In this document: positions 57,801-64,000 of the stretch, piece by piece
Position numbering within the stretch: position 1 is the first letter of the stretch
Layout of the letters: every line of letters starts with the position of its first letter
Assembly: GCF_021390195.1 (NCBI RefSeq)
Contig: NZ_CP090003.1
Coordinates: 4,299,501-4,363,500, forward strand
Origin: Flagellimonas sp. CMM7
GTDB lineage: Bacteria > Bacteroidota > Bacteroidia > Flavobacteriales > Flavobacteriaceae
Reading direction: 5' to 3'
Length of the DNA stretch: 64,000 nt
The notes under the pieces: generated by a model
The model's input: the letters and a program-made list of their open reading frames with translations, nothing else
The model's database searches: none
Told to the model about the DNA's origin: nothing
Position numbers and translations under genes: made by a program

Positions 57801-60026
57801 GGTATTCCTACTCAGTACACTTTAACAACAAACACAAATGGTTCAGGATCTATTTCATTGAATCCATCTGGAGGCACTTATAATGACGGAACTGTGGTTA
57901 CTGCGACCGCTACCCCTGCATCGGGATATCAGTTTGATAACTGGAGTGGCTCGTCTACAAGTACAAGTAGCTCTGTAGACATTACTATGGACGCTAACAA
58001 ATCCCTGACTGCTAACTTCAGTTTGATACCACCTCCTGCAGGTCTTACTGCAGAAAGTGGATCTATTTCTGGAATTAGCACAAGCGGTTATACTGCGGTG
58101 AGTCTTACAAAGTCTTTCACCAACCCTGTAGTGGTAGCCACACCAGTACTACCTTCTACTGGTACCGCTTCTGTGGTAACCAGAGTCAGAAATGTGACTG
58201 GCAACAGCTTTGAAGTTAAAGTTCAAAACCCCAGCGGATCAGCTGTTAGCGGTATTGAAGTGAAATATCTGATTGTTGAAGCAGGTACTTATACATTGGC
58301 CTCTGATGGTGTAAAAATGGAAGCGAAAACTGTGACCTCTTCTGTCACTGCCAGAAAGAATGGCTGGACTTTGGAAACGGAAACATACAATCAGTCTTAT
58401 ACTAGCCCTGTTGTATTGGGTCAGATTATGACTGCTAACGATGCAAATTGGAGTGTATTCTATGCCACTTCCAGTTCTAGAACTTCTCCGCCTTCTGCTA
58501 GTGCATTGAGAGCGGGCAAGCATGTTGGTGAAGATAGCAATACAAGTAGAGCAAATGAAACAGTTGGCTTGATTATCGTTGAAGCTGGCTCCGGAATTGT
58601 TGATGATATTTCATTCCAAGCTGGAGTAGGCTCTGACATTGTGAGAGGTCCTGGTAATTCTGCCAGTGGATACTCATACAGCCATAGTGTATCGGATGCT
58701 ACGGGAGCAATCTTGAGTGCTTCCGGTATGGACGGGGGTGATGGTGGATTCCCAGTTTTATTGGGCGCAAGCTCGATATCAGGTTCTAATATCGCAATGA
58801 CCTTTGATGAAGATCAGATTGGGGATAGCGAAAGAAATCATACTACTGAACAGGTTGCCTACATGGTGTTCAATGGCGGAAGTACGCCTCCGGTGCAATA
58901 TACGTTAACCACCAGTACTGATGGAAATGGTTCAGTAACCGCAGGTGGCACCTATAATGCAGGTACGGTAGTGCAAATCTCTCCAACACCTAATGCAGGA
59001 TATGTATTTAGCAACTGGTCTGGTGATGCTTCAGGCGCTTCTGTCCCGCTTTCGGTAACAATGGATGCCAACAAGAATATAGTGGCCAATTTCACGCAAA
59101 GCCCTCCTACTCAGTACATTTTAACTACAAACACGAATGGTTCGGGATCTATTTCATTGAATCCATCTGGAGGCACTTATAATGACGGAACTGTGGTTAC
59201 AGCAACTGCTACTCCAGCATCAGGGTATCAGTTTGATAACTGGAGTGGTGCTTCTACAAGTACAAGTAGCTCTGTAGACATTACTATGGATGCTAACAAA
59301 TCTCTGACTGCAAACTTTAGCCAAGTACAGACTTATCAGTGGAATATGGTCGATAACGCTGATGCTTCTATTTCATACAACGGAAGCTGGGCCTCCTTTA
59401 CTGGTATTAGTGGTTGTGTAGCAGGCACTCACAATGAGTCCAGCTCAAGTGGTGCCAGCGCGTCGTTGACTTTTACAGGGACACAGGTAAGGATATACAT
59501 TTTCGGAGAGTCTGGAGATGGAGGAAATGCTAATGTGCTCATAGATGGAAACCAGGTTGGCACCATAGATTTCACTGCATTCAGTGGTTGTAACCAGTTG
59601 GCATTCACCAGTGCTACATTAAGCGCCGGTTCCCATACAGTTCAGATTCAGAGAACCTCAGGGTTCGTATTCCTTGATGGAATCGAATTTTTTGGACCTG
59701 GTGGTGGTTCTAGTAGCTCTAAAGCTTCTAAAAGTAAAGATGTGGTGCTAAATGATAATGATAACAATAAAGTAATAATATCAATGTATCCTAATCCGGT
59801 GGAGGATGATTATGTAAATATTGGATTTATTAGAGGTATTGAAGGAAATAATGCCAAACTAAACATCTATGACATGGCTGGTAGACAGCTAGTATCAGAA
59901 GCAATTAATAATATTCAAAATAATAAAACACATCAAGTGGATATAAGTAATTTACAATCTGGAAATTATTTATTAATTGTTAAACATTCAAGAGGAACTA
60001 AATCGTTCCAAATGATTAAGAAATAA
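54843..60026 (+). CDS. T9SS-secreted G8-domain/parallel beta-helix protein, CEMIP-like, with FN3, InlB-type repeats and CBM-like domain
   Basis: 1727 residues. Signal peptide (about 1-33, NMEAQ), G8 domain (about 50-180, NGNWTDASTWNTPNLPGTNA, LVLMGKVDMHG), then a long beta-helix (about 220-700) with GRYSVHFHRS and VEGVTVFDDPGWGYVNHSS. The latter is the arrangement of the human CEMIP/TMEM2 hyaluronan-degrading proteins. An FN3 domain (about 898-980) follows, three InlB-type B-repeats (GYQFDNWSGSSTS, GYVFSNWSGDASG, GYQFDNWSGASTS), a beta-rich pair in between (about 1064-1345), a CBM-like domain (about 1500-1625) and a T9SS sorting tail (ISMYPNPVEDDYVNI, LQSGNYLLIVKHSRG, SFQMIKK). Secreted polysaccharide depolymerase or binder is inferred; the catalytic residues are not known to me. 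Confidence 0.85.
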   Translation: MKKNYFILSHWSKLSLLCSMILLVMLVPQNMEAQFGQGQTPAQVAGTPTVTAIANGNWTDASTWNTPNLPGTNARVRIPSQYTVTVNSVVTTEHKSINVEGTLRFATNVNTELRAEYVHSAMGSVIEIGTAASPIAPNVTASFVVADLGGGGSADWWRYAPGLVLMGKVDMHGEQKTTWMELNQGITAGATSMTLAQTPLNWKVGDKLVIAATTSQNFTSDDVVTIQTINGNNVTFTPATQYAHQPPSQAPNLKVHVANYTRNVKFTSANPSVTAKRRGHVMFMHNADVRMRYVEMNQMGRTDKTQPVNDFQGFVIGDINQVNRAFLPGDPGSPELLPSENVWGPNTNPRGRYSVHFHRSLENETATDVNSIPKAVVEGVTVFDDPGWGYVNHSSNVDFINNASYAVVGGAFNTEAGDELGSFVGNIALRTWNTSDPFGNPLAGEADLNLREGGMDFAFQGDAYWFHSHGVTIRNNIAAGVSGHSYVFWPEGLIELGKGQRRGNVNWHLSSAQRALVGAPSSHPEPDFNNIPWQFDCWLIPAKPFENNTAYSASKGVSLFYGHSRFLNNFEGPGEAIAAGVPAGTPGLFNHVPETFRQTLEIKIDGTKIWNIRNSGISSQYASHVTISNNEVYGYDTPPTLAGRPIEGIDLDHWRNSDNWLIEGNTIRGFTNGAIGLTPPTNATSVVVRNNIYDNPGTDIRISSRTYKGEADGLAEEGIGNPKAFPGWPGMVTMSNNQRVMTLTNENFISTSANNIVMRASLSNDFVVDAEDGFAVSGQPRNPYSFLYRDEITLNFGEFSNSRLYFNEQAGSYTPITNQNERWDAEEVEPGGTAEYVIPNAWRNKTNNQLLSVNLTYEGSTTQNHSFGGEIMPAGANTHPQITGGQATNIVVDPCAGVTPPAPTNVTATNNNCISVDLSWTASNCATSYRVQRRVDGGTWSTLNANLAATNYTDNSPASGDNEYRVRAQNSAGNSSDELVTGAVSCGIPTQYTLTTNTNGSGSISLNPSGGTYNDGTVVTATATPASGYQFDNWSGSSTSTSSSVDITMDANKSLTANFSLIPPPAGLTAESGSISGISTSGYTAVSLTKSFTNPVVVATPVLPSTGTASVVTRVRNVTGNSFEVKVQNPSGSAVSGIEVKYLIVEAGTYTLASDGVKMEAKTVTSSVTARKNGWTLETETYNQSYTSPVVLGQIMTANDANWSVFYATSSSRTSPPSASALRAGKHVGEDSNTSRANETVGLIIVEAGSGIVDDISFQAGVGSDIVRGPGNSASGYSYSHSVSDATGAILSASGMDGGDGGFPVLLGASSISGSNIAMTFDEDQIGDSERNHTTEQVAYMVFNGGSTPPVQYTLTTSTDGNGSVTAGGTYNAGTVVQISPTPNAGYVFSNWSGDASGASVPLSVTMDANKNIVANFTQSPPTQYILTTNTNGSGSISLNPSGGTYNDGTVVTATATPASGYQFDNWSGASTSTSSSVDITMDANKSLTANFSQVQTYQWNMVDNADASISYNGSWASFTGISGCVAGTHNESSSSGASASLTFTGTQVRIYIFGESGDGGNANVLIDGNQVGTIDFTAFSGCNQLAFTSATLSAGSHTVQIQRTSGFVFLDGIEFFGPGGGSSSSKASKSKDVVLNDNDNNKVIISMYPNPVEDDYVNIGFIRGIEGNNAKLNIYDMAGRQLVSEAINNIQNNKTHQVDISNLQSGNYLLIVKHSRGTKSFQMIKK
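57811..58020 (+). repeat. coding direct repeat, copy 1 (InlB-type repeat)
   Basis: About 210 bases encoding TNGSGSISLNPSGGTYNDG and GYQFDNWSGSS are repeated 1299 bases downstream with only scattered, mostly silent differences. The high DNA identity points to recent duplication or gene conversion inside the gene. Confidence 0.85.
59110..59319 (+). repeat. coding direct repeat, copy 2 (InlB-type repeat)
   Basis: Second copy of the unit at 57811-58020, offset by 433 codons. A third, diverged InlB-type repeat (GYVFSNWSGDASG) lies just before it and does not share the DNA identity. Confidence 0.85.
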
Positions 60027-60313
60027 AAATAGGCGAAATACAATATTGTCCTAATGCTATTTTTAATAATAAAGACAATTGCTTTTCCATAAGGTAAGTT
60101 TGAGGTCAATTTAATAACCTTCATTTTTTATTTCTTGTTCGATATAGCAAAACATGAAGAGGCTGCCTTTGCTTCTATATATGTATAACGTATGACTTTT
60201 GGTTATCGTGAAAGCTCGGCAAAAATTTATTGTTAAGATCAATTTGGAGATATTATCCCTCAAAGTGTTTAAAATATTAAAGGTAGAAACTCCCGAAATT
60301 ATTCTAATTAATT

Positions 60314-60427
60314 TTAAATTTTATGTACAATAAATTTATCAAGACAGGAGAAGGTCACATCATTTCCTAAATCATTCAAAAGCATATAAGCCTTAGGAAA
60401 TTCATCAACCTTTATTTGTAAAGTTAA
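60314..60427 (-). pseudogene. possible gene-tail remnant behind the SDR gene
   Basis: In the 406-base gap between the G8 gene and the SDR gene, a minus-strand frame of 37 codons reads LTLQIKVDEFPKAYMLLND, then LGNDVTFSCLDKFIV, and ends at 60314. The LxLxKVDEFPKAYELL pattern resembles the last part of zinc-type alcohol dehydrogenases. There is no start codon upstream, so it would be a relic left by a deletion. The rest of the gap shows nothing. Confidence 0.3.
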
Positions 60428-60432
60428 CTATA

Positions 60433-61182
60433 TTAAATTAGAGCACCTCCATCTATTGGTAACGCATGTCCTGTAATAAAAGAGGCCTTTTCTGAACAGA
60501 GCCATAATACAGCATCAACCACTTCATTTGGCTTACCGATACGACCAATAGGGTGCATCTCAATAGCCAGTTTTGTTAATTTATTATCATGAAAAAAGGC
60601 TCTTTCGGCCATTGATGTTTGTATAACGGCAGGGCAAACTGCATTAATTCTAATTCCCTTATCTGCATATTCCAAAGCCGCAGACCTTGTTACACCAACA
60701 ACGCCATGTTTAGAAGCATGGTAAGCAGCTCCTGCCAGGCCACCTCTCAACCCAGCTCCTGATGCATTATTAACAATTGCACCGCTGTTTTTAAGAAGTT
60801 CTGGAATTTGATATTTCATACATAGCCATACGCCTTTCAAGTTTATATCTAAAACTTTATTCCACACTTCTAGGTCATAATCTTGTGCATTCACAAAAGG
60901 AGTACCTTCAATACCCGCATTGTTAAATGCCATATTTAGTTGGCCGTAATGCCTAATGGTGTTCCGAACCATTTTTTGGACTTCATCTGCGTTGGCTACA
61001 TCTGTTTTAACAAAAATGGCTTCTCCCCCTTTTATGTTTATGTTATGTACTGTTTCTTCTCCCTCTGTTGTTCTTCTCGAAGCTACCACAACTTTAGCTC
61101 CGTGTTTAGCAAATGCCAGTGCAGCTTCTTTTCCAATCCCCGCACTTCCTCCTGTTACAATAACTACTTTAGAATCAAACAT
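60433..61182 (-). CDS. short-chain dehydrogenase/reductase
   Basis: 249 residues, classical SDR. Cofactor site VIVTGGSAGIGKEAALAF, the NNAG motif (FNNAGIEGTPF), catalytic Ser in AIVNNASGAGLRGG, and Tyr-x-x-x-Lys in AYHASKHGVVG. The C-terminus SFITGHALPIDGGALI is typical. NAD(P)-dependent oxidation or reduction of a sugar or sugar acid is likely from context; in pentose PULs such enzymes serve in oxidative sugar pathways. It is on the same strand as the TIM-barrel and esterase genes upstream. Confidence 0.92.
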   Translation of the reverse strand: MFDSKVVIVTGGSAGIGKEAALAFAKHGAKVVVASRRTTEGEETVHNINIKGGEAIFVKTDVANADEVQKMVRNTIRHYGQLNMAFNNAGIEGTPFVNAQDYDLEVWNKVLDINLKGVWLCMKYQIPELLKNSGAIVNNASGAGLRGGLAGAAYHASKHGVVGVTRSAALEYADKGIRINAVCPAVIQTSMAERAFFHDNKLTKLAIEMHPIGRIGKPNEVVDAVLWLCSEKASFITGHALPIDGGALI

Positions 61183-61321
61183 TGTATTTCTTTTTAACTT
61201 TAAGCATCTCTTTGACTAAATAAACCATTTCTTTTTCCCTTTTTCTAAGTCTTCGGATAAAATTTGAACTCCCTTTATTAAAATTTAAAAGAGGTTTTGT
61301 GCTAATTTAAAGTTATAATTT

Positions 61322-62265
61322 TTACTTATTGAAACCTGAAAAGATCTCTCTTACATTGTCAATACTAAGACCTATAGCTTCTATGGCACTCATAGTATGC
61401 GGTGTTTCTTCATCTGCAGCTTGTTCTAAAAAAAGCCTCGGTTTTTGATTGTGCTTTAGAAGCGTCTCAGCAATCTTTCCATAATCAATATCACCTGCTC
61501 CGAAAGTTTCGGTCCAAATCCCATTCTGGGTCTGTCTTAAGTGAAGTTCTTCAATGCGTTTTGCGTGCTCATTTATCAGTCCGTAAAGGGCATCTAATGA
61601 ACCTGTGCCTTTGTAAATCCAATCTGAATCAACACAAAGCCCAAGATTTTCAGGTTTTGTATGTGTCACCACATGATTGAACTCTTTGGCGTTATTTTCC
61701 ATTTCTATGGCGTGATTGTGATAAAGCATTCTAATACCAATCTTTCTCAATCCTGCTCCCAGAGAATCCAATGCCTTAGATTGTATTTTAAGTTCGGAAT
61801 CTGTTTTATGCTCTACGGGTTCATTCTCTTTAGCTTCAGGATTAACCACCATGGCATCTATTCCCATCCCTTTTAATTTGCGTCCAACGCCAAGCATTTC
61901 AGCAATATGTTTTTGTGCTATGCTTTCAATGTGCATGGTTGGGTTCACAAACATACATGCACCATTAAAATTATTCTTTTGCAGCCTGGCAAAGGTCTTT
62001 TGGGGAAGCCTTGTTCCATTTCCATTAAAACCTCCATACCACTTAACGACGCTATTGATTGGTTCTTCCAAGATGCTTCCAATTCTTGATACCAACGTTT
62101 ACCTTCTCTTTCAAAAAAAGTCATCCAGGTAAACTCCTGACAGTATACTTGGATTTGATTTTTACAATTATTAATTGATGCAACCACATCAATAGGGTTC
62201 ATCATTAATAAACTGGAGCCCAACAGGCTTTTTTTAATAAAGCCTCTTCTTTCAATGGTCTTCAT
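61322..62265 (-). pseudogene. sugar phosphate isomerase/epimerase-like TIM-barrel protein with Tat signal, frameshifted
   Basis: The first frame (62265 down) gives a twin-arginine signal (ERRGFIKKSLLGSSLL) and FTWMTFFEREGKRWYQELEA up to LSGMEV. The second frame (to 61322) gives NGNGTRLPQKTFARLQK, VNPTMHIESIAQ, IRMLYHNHAIEM, GLCVDSDWIYKGTG, ELHLRQTQNGIWTETFG and LFLEQAA. One extra T in the minus-strand TTTT run (62027-62030) joins them as LSGMEVFNGNGTRLP in a 314-residue protein of the expected length. Residues of a two-histidine, acid-rich barrel active site are visible. It is a different branch from the gene at 30.4 kb. Sequence error or real mutation cannot be told apart here. Confidence 0.82.
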
Positions 62266-62289
62266 AACTTTTATTGAAGATTTTAAAAA

Positions 62290-63027
62290 TTAGTATTTAG
62301 GTAAAATAGCATGGGCAAACCTATCTGCCATTTTCTCACTTCCTTGCTCATTCGGATGACAAACATCTTCCAAGTCATCTACTGTAAAGCCAGCATTACA
62401 GTCCACCAAAACGATTGGGGAGTCCCCTGAATTTAGTTCCGAAGCGAGCAATGCCCAATTAGAGTTAATCTTTGGCACTAACATATTTTGCTTTGGAAAC
62501 TCAGTATTAAGAGGAGTTATTTGAGCTAGATAAATGGCGATTTTCGGGTTCTTTTTACGCAACTCTCTTATTATGGTGCGCATACTCGTGATTACCTGAT
62601 TCAACGTAAGGTGTCCTTCAAAAATAAATTCGGTGTCATTGGTACCTAAATGAATCAAAGCGAGATCGGGGATATCCTTTAGCTCTCGCATCCATGAGTT
62701 TATTTGAGCAGAAGCATCCACCGTTGTAATGCCACTTACGCCTTGATGCCTATTATTAAAAGTATATCCTTTATAAACCGGGTATTCATTAGTACCCCCT
62801 ACTCTGTTTCCAATAAAATTATGTTTGTACCCCGCATCAAGCAGTTTTTTCCATAATAAATAACGGTAATCAGATTCTTCTGTAATAGAATTGCCCAAGG
62901 CCAATATATTTTTAGTTGATGAAACTTGAGGAGACATACACGAAAGACTTTCTTTGTTTTTCAAATGGCCATCTTTATAACCGTTAATTGAAATCACCAC
63001 CAAAATGAGATAAATTAATTTACTCAT
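62290..63027 (-). CDS. secreted SGNH esterase, carbohydrate esterase family 3-like
   Basis: 245 residues with a short N-terminal signal (ILVVISINGY). SGNH blocks: Ser in LALGNSITEES, Gly in RHQGVSGITTV, Asn in LIHLGTNDTEF, and Asp/His in DLEDVCHPNEQGSEKMA. The opening NSITEE...DYRYLLWKKLLDAG...HNFIGN resembles CE3 acetylxylan esterases. Together with xylose genes this points to a deacetylation step on a xylose-containing glycan. It is 24 bases upstream of the frameshifted TIM-barrel gene on the same strand. Confidence 0.85.
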   Translation of the reverse strand: MSKLIYLILVVISINGYKDGHLKNKESLSCMSPQVSSTKNILALGNSITEESDYRYLLWKKLLDAGYKHNFIGNRVGGTNEYPVYKGYTFNNRHQGVSGITTVDASAQINSWMRELKDIPDLALIHLGTNDTEFIFEGHLTLNQVITSMRTIIRELRKKNPKIAIYLAQITPLNTEFPKQNMLVPKINSNWALLASELNSGDSPIVLVDCNAGFTVDDLEDVCHPNEQGSEKMADRFAHAILPKY

Positions 63028-63037
63028 TACTTCAAAT

Positions 63038-63449
63038 TTAGTTATTGGTTGATATTTTTATACTAAAGGGTTCTTTGGTAATATAATTTATAAAAACAAC
63101 CAGATTATCTCTAGACATCTTTTGCTCAATAGCTTTATTAAAAGCCACATTAGGTTTATTAGAGCTGATATTAAAATCTGTCGATTTCACGTTTTCTATA
63201 ATTAATGCTCCATTATTAAATGACTGCTTACTATTTGCACTAAACTTAACGGTATAATCTTCCTTAGCTTCAGTTAGGTTATTAAAAATGTGAGCGCGTT
63301 CTAATTTATCATAACCTATAAATTCAACATTACCGTTTGTGACTGTAACAGGACTAGCTTCATTCCAAGATTTGGATGGAATTATAAAGCTCTTCCTTAC
63401 TTACCGATGCAAAATCAAAACTATCAAGTGCATCTTTTTTATGATTACC
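63038..63449 (-). pseudogene. decayed C-terminal fragment of an unknown protein
   Basis: Between the ROK and esterase genes, a minus-strand frame ending at 63038 reads FIIPSKSWNEASPVTVTNGN, then VEFIGYDKLERAHIFNNL, VKFSANSKQSFNNGALIIEN and FINYITKEPFSIKISTNN. A short frame just upstream (63449 down, KKDALDSFDFASVSKEE) joins it only by a frame change near 63390. There is no start codon and a stop (TAA) precedes the fragment. The composition is that of a secreted beta-rich domain. It looks like the tail of a gene whose front was deleted; the family was not recognised. Confidence 0.55.
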
Positions 63450-63468
63450 TTAGAATCAATCAAGCTTA

Positions 63469-64000
63469 TTAATTAATCTCCAAGTTTAGTACTTTATTTA
63501 AGATTAAAGAAAAAGCGCCCATTAACGCTGCATTTTCCCCAAATGATGATTCCAGTAGTTCTGTTTTAGATGATAGGCTCACCATTGAATGTTTATTAAT
63601 TTCACTTTCTAGCTTATTTATTAGAAACTTCTTGCCCCCTATTAGACCTCCTGAAAACACTATACATTCTGGATTGAAAAGTTTTATTAAAGTATCCAAA
63701 CCAATACCAAGATATTTCATAACCTTATTATAAATACATAATGCAACTTTGTCACCTGCCATTGCTGCAACAGTGATAATTCTTGCGTCTACATTCTCAA
63801 TGTTTGAGTCAATCATTTCTTCTAACAATCCTGAACCCATATCCTCAATAAGCTCTTCTTTGGCAATTTGTATTATCCCATACCCCGATGATAAAGCTTC
63901 AAGTGATCCCTTTAGGCCTGCTCTGTCAATAAAATTGCTATCGCTATCCATTATTAAATGCCCAAATTCACCTGAAAAACCATTAGAACCATAAAAAGGT
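63469..64000 (-). CDS. ROK-family protein, N-terminus beyond window
   Basis: About 177 C-terminal residues; the frame is open to the right edge, so the start and any DNA-binding domain are not visible. YGSNGFSGEFGHLIMDSDS and IVFSGGLIGGKKFL are ROK signatures. The zinc-binding Cys-x-Cys-Gly-x-x-Gly-Cys loop is replaced by DRAGLKGSLEAL, with no cysteine. ROK proteins are sugar kinases or sugar-responsive repressors such as XylR. Next to xylose genes, a regulator of this PUL is plausible but not shown. ATGs inside the visible part are not the true start. Confidence 0.85.
   Translation of the reverse strand, partial: PFYGSNGFSGEFGHLIMDSDSNFIDRAGLKGSLEALSSGYGIIQIAKEELIEDMGSGLLEEMIDSNIENVDARIITVAAMAGDKVALCIYNKVMKYLGIGLDTLIKLFNPECIVFSGGLIGGKKFLINKLESEINKHSMVSLSSKTELLESSFGENAALMGAFSLILNKVLNLEIN

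Noticed and set aside
57811..59319. CRISPR-like or tandem satellite array
   Set aside because: Only two long copies inside one reading frame, encoding protein repeats; no short spaced repeats.
60940..61219. Plus-strand frames opposite the SDR gene
   Set aside because: They are antisense to a clear SDR gene; their composition follows from the opposite strand.
61851..62132. Plus-strand frames opposite the frameshifted TIM-barrel gene
   Set aside because: Antisense frames of a conserved coding region with no family features.
63469..63951. ROK gene starting at the ATG at 63951
   Set aside because: The frame remains open to the window edge and the upstream codons (YGSNGFSGEFGHL) are conserved ROK sequence, so the true start is outside.

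Overview
The window is chromosomal DNA of a marine-type member of the Flavobacteriaceae (Bacteroidota). The evidence is the gliding genes gldF and gldG, a type IX secretion (T9SS) C-terminal sorting domain, a SusC/SusD pair, a one-piece hybrid two-component/AraC regulator, AT-rich DNA, and -7 boxes of the Bacteroidota form TAnnTTTG. No rRNA, tRNA or CRISPR array was seen.

Region 1 (1-18.8 kb) is core genome. A hybrid sensor/AraC regulator (281-3211, minus) is followed by an acetate module: a cNMP/CBS/DUF294 nucleotidyltransferase-like protein and a DnaQ-type exonuclease on plus, facing acetyl-CoA synthetase, a sodium:solute symporter and its DUF4212 partner on minus. Then come purC and phoH (minus), a SAM hydrolase-like protein, an ABM-like protein, gldF and gldG (plus), dnaN, a DUF4870 protein and mnmE.

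Region 2 (18.8-22 kb) looks like an island edge. A complete tyrosine recombinase lies directly behind mnmE, preceded by direct repeats and a palindrome. Next come a class III nucleotidyl cyclase and a decayed IS200/IS605 transposase whose frame runs into an unrelated hypothetical sequence.

Region 3 (22-64 kb) is a large polysaccharide utilization locus (PUL). Its minus-strand backbone runs from 51.6 down to 30.4 kb: surface glycan-binding lipoprotein, SusC, SusD, a GH95-like hydrolase, SGNH esterase, xylulokinase, xylose isomerase, a XylE-type symporter, aldose epimerase, a LamG protein, aldo/keto reductase, Gfo/Idh/MocA oxidoreductase, DoxX protein and a TIM-barrel isomerase. Plus-strand genes flank it: two LamG lipoproteins, a DUF2911 protein and a beta-helix protein on the left; another LamG protein and a 1727-residue G8/beta-helix T9SS protein on the right. 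A second minus-strand group at the right end encodes an SDR, a TIM-barrel isomerase, a CE3-like esterase and a ROK protein cut by the window edge. The inferred logic is binding and import by SusCD, trimming by secreted enzymes, and entry of released xylose into the pentose phosphate pathway through XylE, XylA and XylB.

The most novel element is a family of four paralogues (22.1-24.8, 24.9-27.7, 34.3-36.4 and 52.3-54.5 kb). Each joins a LamG lectin-like domain to a large uncharacterised module with strongly conserved Trp/His/Asp motifs. The PUL has four of these proteins but no sulfatase and no recognisable endo-xylanase, so they are good candidates for the backbone-cleaving or main binding activity.

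Three PUL genes (xylA, one LamG paralogue and the right-hand TIM-barrel gene) are each broken by what looks like a single missing base. This is either sequence error or recent inactivation, and the three are annotated as frameshifted.
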